The notes: a model not told the origin generated them from the letters alone. 64,000 nucleotides of DNA from Micrasema longulum (GCA_022494885.1 JAGVSM010001655.1:38911-102910); one strand, 5' to 3'; numbered from the stretch's first letter, positions 21,276 to 31,924 are shown. Made by a program: numbers and translations.

Positions 21276-22325
21276 GTGTAATACTAATCTCTATTAATTA
21301 AATTCTTACATCACATTAAAATATCAATGGGGTCAGTTCTACAGATATTAGAGGGTCGGGTCTATAGTCATTTACACTTGACCTTAACACTTGAACGATG
21401 AACTTGTAAGAATTTCGTACAGACAGGTCTACATTATTATGTGTAATATTATTAATCTGACTCATTCCCAAAAATGACTATACTCATTAAAACCTGCCTA
21501 ATTGTTATTTCAATACACACACTTCTTTACTAATTACCTTTTTAGTATTTAATTTCGGTAAAAACATAATTAATTTAATTGTAGCTGTGATTTCACGGGC
21601 ACAATCGTGTGCCATAATCTACAAATATGTTTTGTTTTTCATTTATTTTTATATTAATTCACTTGTGCACATCGGTTCTTGGATTTTTTTTTATGCTTTG
21701 GTAATGTTATATTTATTTCAAATTATCGTTGATATCCTGATTAAACAAAATGTTGTTTTTTTTTTTTTAATTTTATTTTATTTGGAAAATCAACAGTTCT
21801 ACATACATATTTATAGATATAGTGTATAAACTCAGAACAAATAACAGATTTCCACAAAGTATACAAAGTTAGTAAAGAAAATATTACGTAAAGTGCGACG
21901 CATGCTGACAAATTATTTGTACCAAAGTAGAGCTCAAACAGATAATTTATTTACAGATTTATACATCAATGATATTGAAATATTGTGTCTCTGGCGGTAT
22001 ACATCTTTATGTAGTGGCAATTTGATCATAGAATTTTGCAAATTTAAAAAAAAAATCATACAAGTTTCACTTGATAACCCCCAGGAAGTTATAGAAGTTA
22101 AGAAGAGTAGAATAGTAATACTTTTTTAAATTAGTATCAGCTAGTGGACCATTAATTTACCATTGTATCATTGAAAAATGACAACCTTTCTAAACACTTA
22201 TCTAATTCCCTACCATCAAACATTAAACCTGCATTCTACACAACTAATAATATAGAAACATTGTTAAAAATCACAAAGATAAAATCCCTTAATATAATAA
22301 ATCTGGCATATACTGTTAAGTAAAT
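21276..22325. other. AT-rich non-coding stretch
   Basis: No gene or repeat recognised. Long AT-rich frames at 21587-21829 and 21893-22129 lack any motif. Confidence 0.4.
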
Positions 22326-22329
22326 AACA

Positions 22330-22720
22330 GCATTTATCGATACTATTCCTGGCCGATTACCTTTCGTTCCCATCCTTTCTTTGACCCATCCTTATGGTAC
22401 CTACCTAACATCAAGATAAAAGATATTTAAAATGAGAAGATTCGGATTTAGATCAAAAACAAAATAATATTTTTTTCTTCACATAAAATCGGATAAAAAG
22501 TGGTTGGAATCGTCGCGCGTCGAGGAAAACATTGTTATATTAAAGTTCATTTGTGATCCAGTGCCAGAAATTGAAGAACATTCAGATTATATTAAAGGCA
22601 GGTATCCACTCCATGTAGCTATTCCTTTCTCAAATATTTCCCAATTCACAAAACTGAATGAAATTCGATTTTCATTTACAGTCCGCCTTTTCGTTAACAT
22701 ATACTAATAAAATTGTAAGA
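22330..22720 (+). repeat. Dispersed repeat R, copy 1
   Basis: Homologous to 61070-61530 on the other strand. Shared blocks are CCTGGCCGATTACCT, TGGAATCGTCGCGCGTCG, CCAGTGCCAGAAATTGAAGA and CAGTCCGC. A matching peptide can be read in both copies: ESSRVEE, then PVPEIEEHSDYIKGR here against PVPEIEEYSRRIKGR there. It may derive from a coding mobile element. No family recognised. Confidence 0.6.
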
Positions 22721-22769
22721 ATTGAGATTTAATCAACATTGGAAAAACTAAAACTATATTTTCATGTTT

Positions 22770-22975
22770 ACCCTGCCAGGAATGAACCCAGGACCTCCGG
22801 AATGGTAGACGAATGCCCCAACCACTATAAAACGAGGCAGAGATATCTCCACTATATTTCTTAATCTAGGATTTTTACCTGAGAGCAGCCATCGAGTCAA
22901 TAGCCCTCGTCTAGGATTCTGGTTCTACTCCACACACAAAACTGTATTCTTAATCCGCCTGAACACAAAAAAAAA
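22770..22975 (-). mobile_element. SINE-B leader and head
   Basis: On the minus strand the leader (CGGATTAAGAATACAGTTTT, then AGTAGAACCAGAATCCTAG, then TTGACTCGATGGCTGCTCTC) is joined to a head with CTCGTTTTATAGTGGTTGGG and GTCCTGGGTTCATTCCTGG. This copy shows the leader-to-head junction without interruption. Confidence 0.75.
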
Positions 22976-22997
22976 CGAAGAAATCTTGAAAGAAAGA

Positions 22998-23350
22998 AAA
23001 AAGTTTTTTTTTATTTATTTATGAGAAAATACAAGGTTTTTAAACTTTACATATTACATTATATCACATATTTTATTTGTACTAAATATTCTCAATCAGC
23101 AAAAGTGCTGGTATGAGGGGATATTATAAATAATAACACAATAGTTTAAATAAAAATTCGATGAAGTAACATAACATATCACTCGTCACACGGGCTGTAA
23201 GAACTGTTTTATTTAGGTGTTTTTTAAGTACATGTCTTTATGAATATTTTTTAGATCATTAGAAAGTGAATTGTAAGAAATTATTGCTGTATACAAAAAA
23301 CTGTTTCTTTTTCTGTTGGTCCTAGGTTATTCGCAAGTTATCTTTAAATC
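22998..23350 (-). mobile_element. Probable LINE 3' end
   Basis: It starts at TTTTTTTTATTTATTTATGAG and continues into AAAATACAAGGTTTTTAAAC. Internal residues are not assignable. The T-rich left edge next to a SINE suggests a minus-strand LINE 3' end. Confidence 0.35.
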
Positions 23351-23354
23351 TATA

Positions 23355-23460
23355 TTTCGTCCCGACCCTTTATGAATCGAACCGGGGACTTTCTGAATAG
23401 TAGGTGAACGCGTAATCGTCTTTATTACAAGGCAGACTAATAATACCATGTGTCCAATCC
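23355..23460 (-). mobile_element. SINE-B head fragment
   Basis: The reverse complement shows CTGCCTTGTAATAAAGACGA, then GGTTCGATTCATAAAGGGTC. This is a degraded tRNA-like head with a B box. Confidence 0.5.
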
Positions 23461-23621
23461 GCTGATAGGAATGCTTTATTCGTAGAAGCGAGAAAAGTCG
23501 TGCAATCTACTTTAATGCAGTGTTTTTTACAAGTAATTGTAACGGATCAGATCATGACATAAATAACGCGTTTGTGTTCGCAAAAAATACCTAAAACTAT
23601 TGTAACCGTATATTACAATGG

Positions 23622-23682
23622 TGGTGTAGTGGTCAATGCGTTTGCCTAACATGCAAGAGGTCTCGGGTCCACCGATTTTTTT
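23622..23682 (+). mobile_element. SINE tRNA-like head, truncated
   Basis: GGTGGTGTAGTGGTCAATGC, then TTTGCCTAACATGCAAGAGG and TCTCGGGT match the head at 38524-38795. The sequence then breaks off into the foldback at 23683. Confidence 0.6.
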
Positions 23683-23880
23683 TTCCATCGACCGGTTTTA
23701 AAGCTATACAAGCTTCTTTGCCAAGGTATAGTTAACTAATGATTTCAATATAAATTATTACTTCATGTGTAATATTTATTAAACATTGATAAAATAAAAT
23801 AGGATAGAGTTCATGAGTTAAGTATACCTCTATAAAGAAGGTATACCTTTGAAACCGGTTGGTAGAAAAAAACAAAAATA
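23683..23880. mobile_element. Foldback MITE (family G), about 198 bp
   Basis: CGACCGGTTTTAAAGCTATA on the left is mirrored by GTATACCTTTGAAACCGGTT on the right, with AGCTTCTTTGCCAAGGTATA facing GTATACCTCTATAAAGAAGG. T-rich and A-rich edges bracket it. Single-arm relatives lie at 25944-26010 and 61668-61730. Confidence 0.75.
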
Positions 23881-24029
23881 AGTTCTGAAAAACAAAGTTG
23901 TTTTATTTATTTTTTTATAATGAATTACCACAAGGTTGGAATGTACAATTTAAATTATATACAGAAAGTGAAATACATAAAAATAAATTCCTAAAAAGTA
24001 ATAACCTCTATTTCTCTCAAATATCAGAT

Positions 24030-24200
24030 AAACTAAAATCTTAAGTTTGGCCATGTTAAAAGCAGACAACCGAATAGCGTGTTTAAGATGCATGAATGTA
24101 GAAGAAGCTAGGAAAGTATGCCAGGATAGACGTGTGTGCTGGTCCATCCTCTCTGCCTACCCCCACGGCAAAATGGCATCACGGTAGTAGTAGTATATTT
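24030..24200 (+). mobile_element. RTE-A LINE 3' end, (GTA)n tail
   Basis: TGGCCATGTTAAAAGCAGAC, then ATGAATGTAGAAGAAGCTAG, TGCCAGGATAGACGTGTGTG, TCTGCCTACCCCCACGGCAA, and a (GTA)n tail at 24184-24196. It is the same 3' end as 10320-10565 and 39615-39885. The coding part is reduced to a few codons. Confidence 0.7.
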
Positions 24201-24612
24201 TCTCTTTATTGCGTACCATATTCTATCATTATATTTGTGAAAAACTTTTACTGGATTTACGCACTATTTTTGATATTTTATTATTTGTATAACATATGTA
24301 TGTGTTTGTGTATGTTTTATATGTGCGTTCATGTGTGTGCGTGGATGGCTCGGAGTGTACATTCGGTATTTTTATTTATTTTAATTTATTACCTCCATGG
24401 AAAACGCAAATGTCAACAATTATTCTTTTCTCACTTAAAATTCTTATTTATTTTTTTGTCACATTTAATGTTTATATTTTTTTTAATTTATAAAAACTTA
24501 ATTGGTCTTTTTATGATAAAAATTGTTGTTTTTAATACTTATTTTGTATGACTGTATGTTTTCTGAATAAAATAAAATAAATATGTTGTTTTTCCTAATA
24601 AAAATAAAAATT
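24201..24612 (+). mobile_element. Probable LINE 3' UTR
   Basis: TTGTGAAAAACTTTTACTGG and the end (TTTTCTGAATAAAATAAAAT, then TGTTGTTTTTCCTAATAAAA) resemble 15770-15990. The open frames inside (24132-24551 and 24296-24493) are low-complexity F/L/Y/I-rich readings and are not taken as genes. Confidence 0.4.
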
Positions 24613-25495
24613 ATCTTATAATTCATAATTAGACTGTTGAAATCGTGATTACAAAAATAGGTAAATTATTATGCAAATTCGAAATTATAGGACGCGTCGT
24701 AAATATACGATGAAATTGTATTTGCAAATATATATGCATTCTGTAGATATTATAACAGAACCCATACCTAAAAGAATTTTTAAATCAAACAAGCAAGGTA
24801 GGGTATTCATATCATATGAATGTAAACATTAACTGCCTACTTACACCGACCGCTAATTATAAATGGGTCCGCTTTTCCGCGGAGAAAGGAAATAAGTAGA
24901 CCATTTGAAATATTTATCCTCTGGGAAAGAAATCCAAACAGACAAACGAGCACTTTTCATACATTAAAACATCGCAGAAATATTTAAAACGCAGCAGAAA
25001 AAAGGTGAAAATTTCAGCAGATCTAAATTTTCCGGCAATTAGTAGGCAAACAGGCAGCGTATTTATGAATACCAGCGGTTTTTTCCATACTTTTTCAAAT
25101 ATACGTTAAGTAGGGCCATCGGTAATGTAATTAAGGATAACATATTAAATAGTTTCGTATGGATAACATTTCGCCATGTAAATGACAAATATTGTACTTA
25201 AATAAAATAAAATAAGTAGTTAAACAGATACGTTACAAGTGCAAAGAAAATAATATTCGAATTCATAGTTCATGGTTTTAGTTTTTTTTTGTTATTGTTA
25301 TATTAGTATAAAACTACTTATGCTTTGAAAGATAAAAAATCTCCATTTTAGAACAGGCTGAGCGATGTTAGATGGAGACTTTCCTAAACAGAGAACACTC
25401 CGTTTATATTTTCTATTCACTAGTTTCATATAGATTCCCTGTTATTAAATATGTATACTTATTTTAAGCAATAATTTTATAAAATAATAAATAAA
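24613..25495. other. Non-coding, nothing recognised
   Basis: AT-rich. No supported feature. Confidence 0.4.
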
Positions 25496-25496
25496 T

Positions 25497-25850
25497 GAAT
25501 AGGTAAAAGGGAAATATCGTATTTTACGAATACTGATTAAGACACGTAAAAGGGATTCAGAAAAGTAAATTATGTTTTCAAAACCAATATAAATTGTGGA
25601 GAAATGTTTTCATACAAAAATATACAAAATAAAATTGTAAAAAATATGTCTCTAAAAAAACGTGACAGGTTTGGCCTTGTGACGTCAAGATTCGTGACGG
25701 TGTTCTATTTAAATTTTAACGGTCACAAAAAAAGTTAAATTTTAACCGAATTGTAACGTATTAGGGGCGTTTTAAAAACTATAAATTTAAAAATATTTTT
25801 TAGGCTACTAATAAGTACATTTAAAAAAAAAGATAATTAATTAATACATT
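25497..25850. repeat. Dispersed repeat D, copy 1
   Basis: It shares ordered blocks with 27483-27800: ACGAATACTGATTAAGACAC, TGTGACGTCAAGATTCGTGA, CGGTGTTCTATTTAAATTTT, and GGCTACTAATAAG. Divergence is high, so the pair is old. Both copies have the same orientation, about 2 kb apart. Confidence 0.6.
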
Positions 25851-25943
25851 AAAGGCATCATACTTATCTAAAGCAAAACGCTGAATTGAATCATAATTTA
25901 AATAAAATAAATAAAAAGGGCTTTGTTTTTAACCACTTATTTT

Positions 25944-26010
25944 TTCTACCGACCGGTTTCAAAGCTATCCAAGCTTCTTTATCAGGGTAAACTTAACTGA
26001 TGAATAATAT
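25944..26010 (+). mobile_element. Single arm of foldback family G
   Basis: TACCGACCGGTTTCAAAGCT, then ATCCAAGCTTCTTTATCAGG matches one arm of 23683-23880. Confidence 0.6.
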
Positions 26011-26835
26011 CCTTTTTAACGTTATCAATATTATGCTGCGTATGGAGATAATAAATCAAGTATTTTTGTCTTGTAAAGATGGGAAGCGTAATGTGAGATG
26101 GGTAAGATCTTTAAAACTAAACAGGAGTGTACTAAAGGAACTATTGTTTATTTGGTTGTTAATTATCTTTTTATTATTATGAAAACATATTTACACATTT
26201 ATTTTATTTTTACTTAATTTTTAAAAATATATATATATATACATTCTCTGCAACTGTGAAAAACAGAACACACATATAATAATACGTTTGAAATGTTGGA
26301 CAACAAAGTTAATGTTTTAATTATAAAAAGATGAAGCAAATTTACGATTTCATGCATGCTAAAGTACTTGTTTAAAATGTTTATAGAATCTACGCGTATC
26401 GAATAACGATACTTAAATAAAAAAAGCTGAGATTGCTTTCAATCTTTTATCCAAACAGGTTCAATTGATTGTTTCGACAATAGAATTCTCGTGCAAATGT
26501 TTATATTCAAAAGCCAATAAAACTTAGCGTATTTCAAGACCTTCACACATATTTTATTGTGTTTGCATAGTTAACGTGATCTCAAGGAGTAACAGTGTTG
26601 TGTGAATAACATAGGTACCGACAAAATATGATTTTGTTGATTTTAGCGAAAAAGCTTTTCGTAGTTCAAATTATGACACTGCGTTTGTGCGCATAATCAT
26701 TTAGAGAGGTTATCAATAATTGGGCCCATTTCACAAGAAATCCACAAAGCACGATAAAATGACATAAGTTAGATTGATGTTTACAGTTTACATTATTTAA
26801 ATCAATTATTTAATGTCATGCATACGCAGTAGTAT
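26011..26835. other. AT-rich non-coding stretch
   Basis: Contains an (AT)n run near 26228-26241. No gene seen. Confidence 0.4.
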
Positions 26836-27450
26836 CTTTGTGTCCAAGCGGATGAAGAATACAGTTCTGCGTGTGAAATAGAACCAGGGTGCGTATTCTA
26901 ATGGGAAGTTAAAAGTTTCTTCAATTTTATCTACAAAGTAAAATCAAGTTTTCTGTATTAAAAATATAATATGATTACAAGTTATTTTTTCTATACAAGT
27001 TCAATTACCGGTTTCCGACGAATATCCTGTAAATTTTTATACAAATATACACACTTTCGTACAGAAATACCGATATTAGTTTACACCGTCTCAGTATAAA
27101 TATACCGATGAAGATAGCCGTTCATAATCGCGGCCCAGAACCCTAGACGAGAGCTAACGACTCGACGCAAAAAAGGAAATCGAGCGGAGAAACGTTCACC
27201 TCGTAGTTCAGTGATTGACGCGTTCGCCTGCCATGCTTGAGATCTCGTATTCGATTTCCAGGAAGGTAAACATGAAACCTTTGTTTTTAAAGGTGGTTTT
27301 CTCTTTTAATATTTTATGTCCCTGGACTGACAGCTAAAGCGTAAAACTAATAAGTTTACCTTCCTGATGATCGAGATACGCTGCATTTGATTTAAAAATG
27401 GCAGTGCGCTTTGCATAATCGGTTGCGGATAAGGGTTTGATGATGAAAAT
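26836..27450 (+). mobile_element. SINE-B, full length but interrupted
   Basis: The first part of the leader (GCGGATGAAGAATACAGTTC, then GTGTGAAATAGAACCAG) lies at 26840-26887. The rest (AGAACCCTAGACGAGAGCTA) resumes at about 27137, after a MITE. The head (TTCACCTCGTAGTTCAGTGA, then TTCGATTTCCAGG), body (CTGGACTGACAGCTAAAGCG) and tail (GAGATACGCTGCATTTG, then GATGATGAAAA) follow in order. Confidence 0.75.
26888..27134. mobile_element. MITE (family P) nested in SINE-B, about 247 bp
   Basis: GTGCGTATTCTAATGGGAAG opens it, and TTCAATTTTATCTACAAAGT and CGATGAAGATA follow. The reverse complement of 62248-62497 has the same blocks in the same order. It splits the leader of a SINE-B. The exact boundaries are blurred because AGAACC occurs on both sides. 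Confidence 0.7.
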
Positions 27451-27482
27451 ATATCCTGAGTATAAAATATGCATGTAGATTT

Positions 27483-27800
27483 AATAGGGAAATGTCACAT
27501 ACTACGAATACGATAAAAACACGTGAAATGGATTTAAAAATATTAATTGTTATTGAAATAGTTAATGATTTTTTTTAATACATTATTTCTAAAATGAAAT
27601 TGTTAAAAATATGACTACAAAAAAGCGACGTGTTAAGCGTTGACAATTGTGACGTCATAATTCGTGACGATGTTCTATTAAAATTTAAACGGTCACAAAC
27701 AAATATTTAACCGACGGCCAATGCAATGAACCGTTTTCGCTGAAGTTTAAATTATAAATTTATAAGTATTTTTTATGCTACTAATAAGCGCAAAAAAAAA
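27483..27800. repeat. Dispersed repeat D, copy 2
   Basis: TACGAATACGATAAAAACAC, TGTGACGTCATAATTCGTGA, CGATGTTCTATTAAAATTTA and TGCTACTAATAAGCG align with copy 1 at 25497-25850. Confidence 0.6.
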
Positions 27801-28397
27801 ATTACCTGATAGTATTTCATAAACCCTCAATAATTTTTTTTTTTTAAACGTGATATGTCACTATTGTCTGTCATTGTTACTTAATAAAATAAATAAAAAC
27901 GATAATATTTTTATAGTTTTACATAACACCTGTCTTAACAATGTTGTATTGAAATTTATTTAAAATAAAAGAGGCTTTTCTTATTTTATATTTTAAAATT
28001 CTTTAGTTGATTCTACTAAAAAATTCGCCTTGCGCGATCAGTCATTTAACCTAGGTTTACACGAGGACAATACAATGGACACGACAATATTGATCTGTAT
28101 AAACTCCTGGACAATGGGACAATAAAACAATTTAACGGTAGTTCACACATGGAACGCGGCAAAATAATATTTTTAGGAATTGTTGGAGAACGGACTAAAT
28201 AATAAAAAGGCATTTCTGCCGACATTTTCGGCAGAAACAATGGGTAGTGGTGAGGACAATTCGTACGCGCGCATTGATGGGGGTAATCCATTGTCTTGCG
28301 GAAATAGCCTACCCGTCTACCTCGAGGTGAATATCACGGTTTATTATCTTATCCTTCAACTTTCTGATCTCACGGGATAATACAGTACTCAGTAGTC
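27801..28397. other. Non-coding; unassigned GC-richer patch
   Basis: The stretch 28040-28380 is GC-richer. It includes AGGTTTACACGAGGACAATA, a short CTGCCGACATTTTCGGCAG hairpin at 28217-28235, and GACAATTCGTACGCGCGCAT. It may be part of a DNA element flanking the LINE at 28440. No gene recognised. Confidence 0.3.
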
Positions 28398-28439
28398 GAT
28401 AAAGTACACCGGACTTAAGAAAGAGACTGCCGATTTTGT

Positions 28440-29470
28440 ATCTATATGCATTTATTTTAGAGCAAGTGACCGAAATGACTGATCTTAATATTATATTTGA
28501 TGAAAAATTAAACTTCATTAAACATATACAGAGCATAACTAATAAAAGCATGAAAACTCTCGGATTTCTGTTGCGAACGATTAGAGACTTTGACTCAGTC
28601 TATGTAATGTAAATTTTATATGTTGCTTTAGTGTGTAGCCAACTTAAATACAACTCGGTTATATAGTCACCATATTATAAAGTGCATATAAATAATATCG
28701 AAAGAATTCAACATTTTTACGTTTCGTAAATTTTATATTAGGTATTCTAGTTGAACATATTAATTATACATACTGAAATAAATATTTCAATTTACACACA
28801 TTAGAAACTTGAAGAAAATTAAATGATTTGTTATTTTTATTTAAAATATTAAATTCAATAATTCACTGTTTCGAATTGTTAAAACTAATTAACTTGCGAG
28901 TGCCCGGCCAGATTACTCGATTTAATAAACTCTTCTATATAAATGTATCTACAACTAACTACAGTGCACACTTGCCTATAAGGAGAATTCATGTGTTTGC
29001 AAACGAATACGCAAATAATTTAGATATATTTTATTAAATATATCTAAATTATTTGCGTATATGTTGTATTCAACACCTTTGAATTTTAAAAGGCAGTGTA
29101 TCAATTTATTATCTCCAAATTGAAATACTTAAATAATACCATGTTGTTTTATATTGTATACCTTTATTAAACTTTATTAACCTTTATCTGTATTCTTAAT
29201 AATTATTTTTCTACATTCTTCTAATTTTAAGATTCTTTTAATATAACCGATGAGAAAAAATAAACTTCTGTTCTCTCTACTTGAATATATGCATGTATGT
29301 ACTATATGTAAGATTAGTTTTTATGTATTTTTATTTTCTTTTTCTTATGACTTCATTTTTAATTTTTTGCTACTTTTGTGTAAAATATACTCGTTTGTCT
29401 GTTCTTTATATATAAATATATGTAAAACATGTAAAAGCCTACAAGACGTTTAAATAAATAAATAAATGTA
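28440..29470 (+). pseudogene. CR1/Jockey-like LINE fragment
   Basis: In pieces, the plus strand reads LNIIFDEKLNFIKHI, then KSMKTLGFLLRTIRDFDSVY, a stop, then ALVCSQLKYNSVI and HINNIERIQHF, and later MLFLFKILNSIIHCFELLK, LRVPGQITRFNKLFYINVST and NNLDIFY. This order (F-D-x-K-L-x-F, L-G-F-x-L-R, S-Q-L-x-Y, the I-E-R-I-Q block, then FLFK) is the post-catalytic region of CR1/Jockey-type reverse transcriptases. There are several stops and shifts. The 3' part ends in TTTAAATAAATAAATAAATG near 29470. Related minus-strand copy: 42556-43160. Confidence 0.7.
29007..29060. repeat. Perfect 25-bp hairpin at the LINE coding end
   Basis: The 25-base arms at 29007-29031 and 29036-29060 are exactly complementary, starting ATACGCAAATAATTTAGATA, with a TATT loop. 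The left arm still encodes the EYANNLDIF end of the LINE frame, so the right arm is an inverted copy of it. Confidence 0.85.
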
Positions 29471-29599
29471 TGAATGACAAAGACGACGCTCTACAAAGCT
29501 AAAATTGGCCGATTAGGGCGGCAGTCTCTTTCTTAAGACCGATGTACTTTATTTAATGCCGGGCAGTGAAATTCCTGAGCTGAGACGGGATAATGTTAT

Positions 29600-30236
29600 C
29601 CTGTCCTCGTACGAACGCTACTTAAGCCTTTAACCGTTGTTATGTACATATTTACATAAGAAACTGTATATAAGATAGAATTAGAAGATATTTTACATGA
29701 AAAAACGAATGAGATTTGACTTAAAGAGTACAAGTTATTGACTATGCACCTACGCATAAATTTTTTAATATGGTAAAAACCACATAGAAGTATTTTTCGT
29801 ACCGATATAACGAGTTCAATGACAGTAATAGGAAACGTAAAATGACAACAATGGCTCCTGCGTTCCAATGCCAACTCAATTATTCGGACAAGGCAACGGT
29901 TTTGGTATTTTGTAAGATTCGATAGTTATAATTATTACGCCGAGACGTTACATATTCAATGGTGGATAGTCGACAATCGGGCAAGATATACAGGTTACTG
30001 CAAAAAAGAACGTTAGAATTTGCGCATTGCATGATAGATATTCGTAAATAAAATGGCGTCACACATGATGCATTCCGTGTCATGTAATGAACTAGAATTT
30101 ATTTAAGTAGTCGGTGTGTTAAAATACTCAAGCAGATTTACCACCACTGACATATAATAAATGGACATGTTATTCCTATTTTTTGAGCTGGCATTTATTT
30201 TGCAAAACTCCATATCGTGAGATAATTACAAAATTA
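29600..30236. other. Non-coding, nothing recognised
   Basis: No repeat or gene supported. Confidence 0.4.
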
Positions 30237-30446
30237 GGTAACTTTGAAATCAGGATTCTTAAATTAACCACTAAAACACATTTTTGTGTCTTCCTCCATG
30301 AACACTACAATTAGACAAGTCGTGATGCATTAAAATAACATAATGACGATTTGAATGCATGACTTGTTCATTTGTATTATTTATGGAGGAAGATATAAAA
30401 ATGTGATTTTGGAGGTCAACTCAAAAATGCTGATTTTGAAGTTCCC
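30237..30446. mobile_element. Foldback MITE, about 210 bp
   Basis: GGTAACTTTGAAATCAGGAT on the left is mirrored by ATGCTGATTTTGAAGTTCCC on the right. Inside, ACACATTTTTGTGTCTTCCT faces AGGAAGATATAAAAATGTGA. The arms pair over about 90 bases with a short loop. Confidence 0.8.
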
Positions 30447-30594
30447 TGGTTGTAGTCATTACCCCGCGATACTATAATCTTAATATTTCAATTAAATACT
30501 GAATTTAGTCAACATAATAGTATTATATGATAGGATGTTTATAATTTCTTTTTTTTTTTTTACAATTTCATACAAAAATATTTAAATTTGTTGC

Positions 30595-30800
30595 AACAGA
30601 GAGGAAAAACACTTTTGATGGGGGAATATGGGAGTTTAGGCATTTACAGGGTTAACGATTTGTCATTGGCTGGTTTAAGTGGCCACTTTACACACCGTGT
30701 AGCATTCACCATTCTGCCTATGTTTGAACATCCACATTTCCTCAACTCTTCCATCTGTTGACTTTTTGTGAAGAAAAGAGCTATAAAGAAACTAACCATA
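30595..30800 (+). mobile_element. One arm of TTAA-foldback family
   Basis: GCAACAGAGAGGAAAAACAC, then TTTAAGTGGCCACTTTACAC, CACCATTCTGCCTATGTTTG and CTCTTCCATCTGTTGACTTT. This copy continues past the point where the left arm at 39381 is cut by a LINE, and helps define the uninterrupted element. Confidence 0.6.
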
Positions 30801-31059
30801 AACTCGGTGAATATAAAAGTTATTTTAGAATGATTACTTTAATGTGCGATCGTTTACGGCCATCGTGTATGAATTACGGTGATTGGTCAATAAAAGTGAT
30901 TAAGTAATGCAATTTTCCTCTCCAACCTAACAAGAGGAAATCAATTTTCATGCAATGCTTCTGTTGATCTGCACCAGTGATGAATAACCAAGACAAGCCA
31001 AGATATTTTGGGTGGCACGAGCCCATTGCTTTTGAACTAGTTACATGACTGTTTCGGTA

Positions 31060-31480
31060 AAATATTCAATCAATTTAGATTCTTAGAACAAACAATCAAA
31101 TATCCGGACGTAGCAGTATACAGTCATTTAAAATTAAATGGTTTTGAGTGGATGCAATGCAATGATTTGTGGTTGCAACTTGCAGAATTCCAAGACAACA
31201 TATGTCCTTAAGAGTTCGTGAACTTGAGATTCAAACCCATGAATCAAAAATAAATCATTTAGAGAATGAAAAAGAGAACTACTACGAAAAATATTTTTTT
31301 AATGCTTTAAACCGATTACCGAACACTTTTCACACTGAAAAATATAGCGATGGCTTTACTCACAATATTTCCCTTAACGAAATTTTGTGATATCTTATTC
31401 TTAGCGTATGAATATCAATACCAACCTTTAATGGAAAATATGGCGAATGACATTCAGCAATAAAACAGTCACAAATATAA
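31060..31480 (+). pseudogene. Decayed transposase-like fragment (hAT/ZBED-like?)
   Basis: One frame gives YPDVAVYSHLKLNGFEWMQC, then NDLWLQLAEFQDNIC before a stop. A shifted reading later gives TLKNIAMALLTIFPLTKFCD, then ILFLAYEYQYQPLMENMAND. The late block resembles the conserved C-terminal dimerisation region of hAT-derived transposases of the ZBED/GTF2IRD2 kind, by recollection of its L-x-x-I-A-x-x-L-L-x-I-F pattern. Several stops and shifts make it a pseudogene. No terminal repeats were found. Confidence 0.3.
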
Positions 31481-31920
31481 ATAATTATTTATTGTTGTTT
31501 TTTTAATAACATTAAGTTAATTCTTTGAAAAATAAACTCTACTCTTTTATTTACTAGGGCTGCAAAAAAATTGTAATTCTCTTAGATGTGTGACTCGGCA
31601 CCCGCGTCAAGCCATATTATTTTTTAAATTTTGATACGCCGATCTCAAAAGGTTACCCATCACTAATCTGTACGCTCTACAATACATGATGATCAATAAT
31701 CAAGCTGCCTGAACCAAACTTAATTGGCAATACAAAGACTAACAGACCTCGATCGCAAATTGAATCAAGTCACCAATCTTCATAAGCTTATCAATTTCCA
31801 AGAAAATTCTTGAAACAGTTACCACATAGCGTAATTCTTCGAAACCACGCTAATGGCAATCGGAAATAGTGTTTCTTAACTTCCCTTTTATGACCATTCT
31901 ACATATATATATTCCTATAG
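31481..31920. other. Non-coding, nothing recognised
   Basis: No supported feature. Confidence 0.4.
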
Positions 31921-31924
31921 TTAG

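Larger units (their letters stand above)
28398..29560. repeat. Inverted repeats flanking a LINE
   Basis: AAGTACACCGGACTTAAGAA, then AGAGACTGCCG at 28400-28432 is mirrored by CGGCAGTCTCTTTCTTAAGA, then CCGATGTACTTTATT at 29519-29554. The two arms bracket a LINE fragment, which suggests the LINE landed in the loop of an older foldback. Confidence 0.55.

Noticed and set aside
24132..24551. 139-codon open frame as a membrane protein gene
   Set aside because: It is a low-complexity F/L/I/Y reading of T-rich DNA, overlaps a second open frame, and lies across the 3' end of one LINE and into another.
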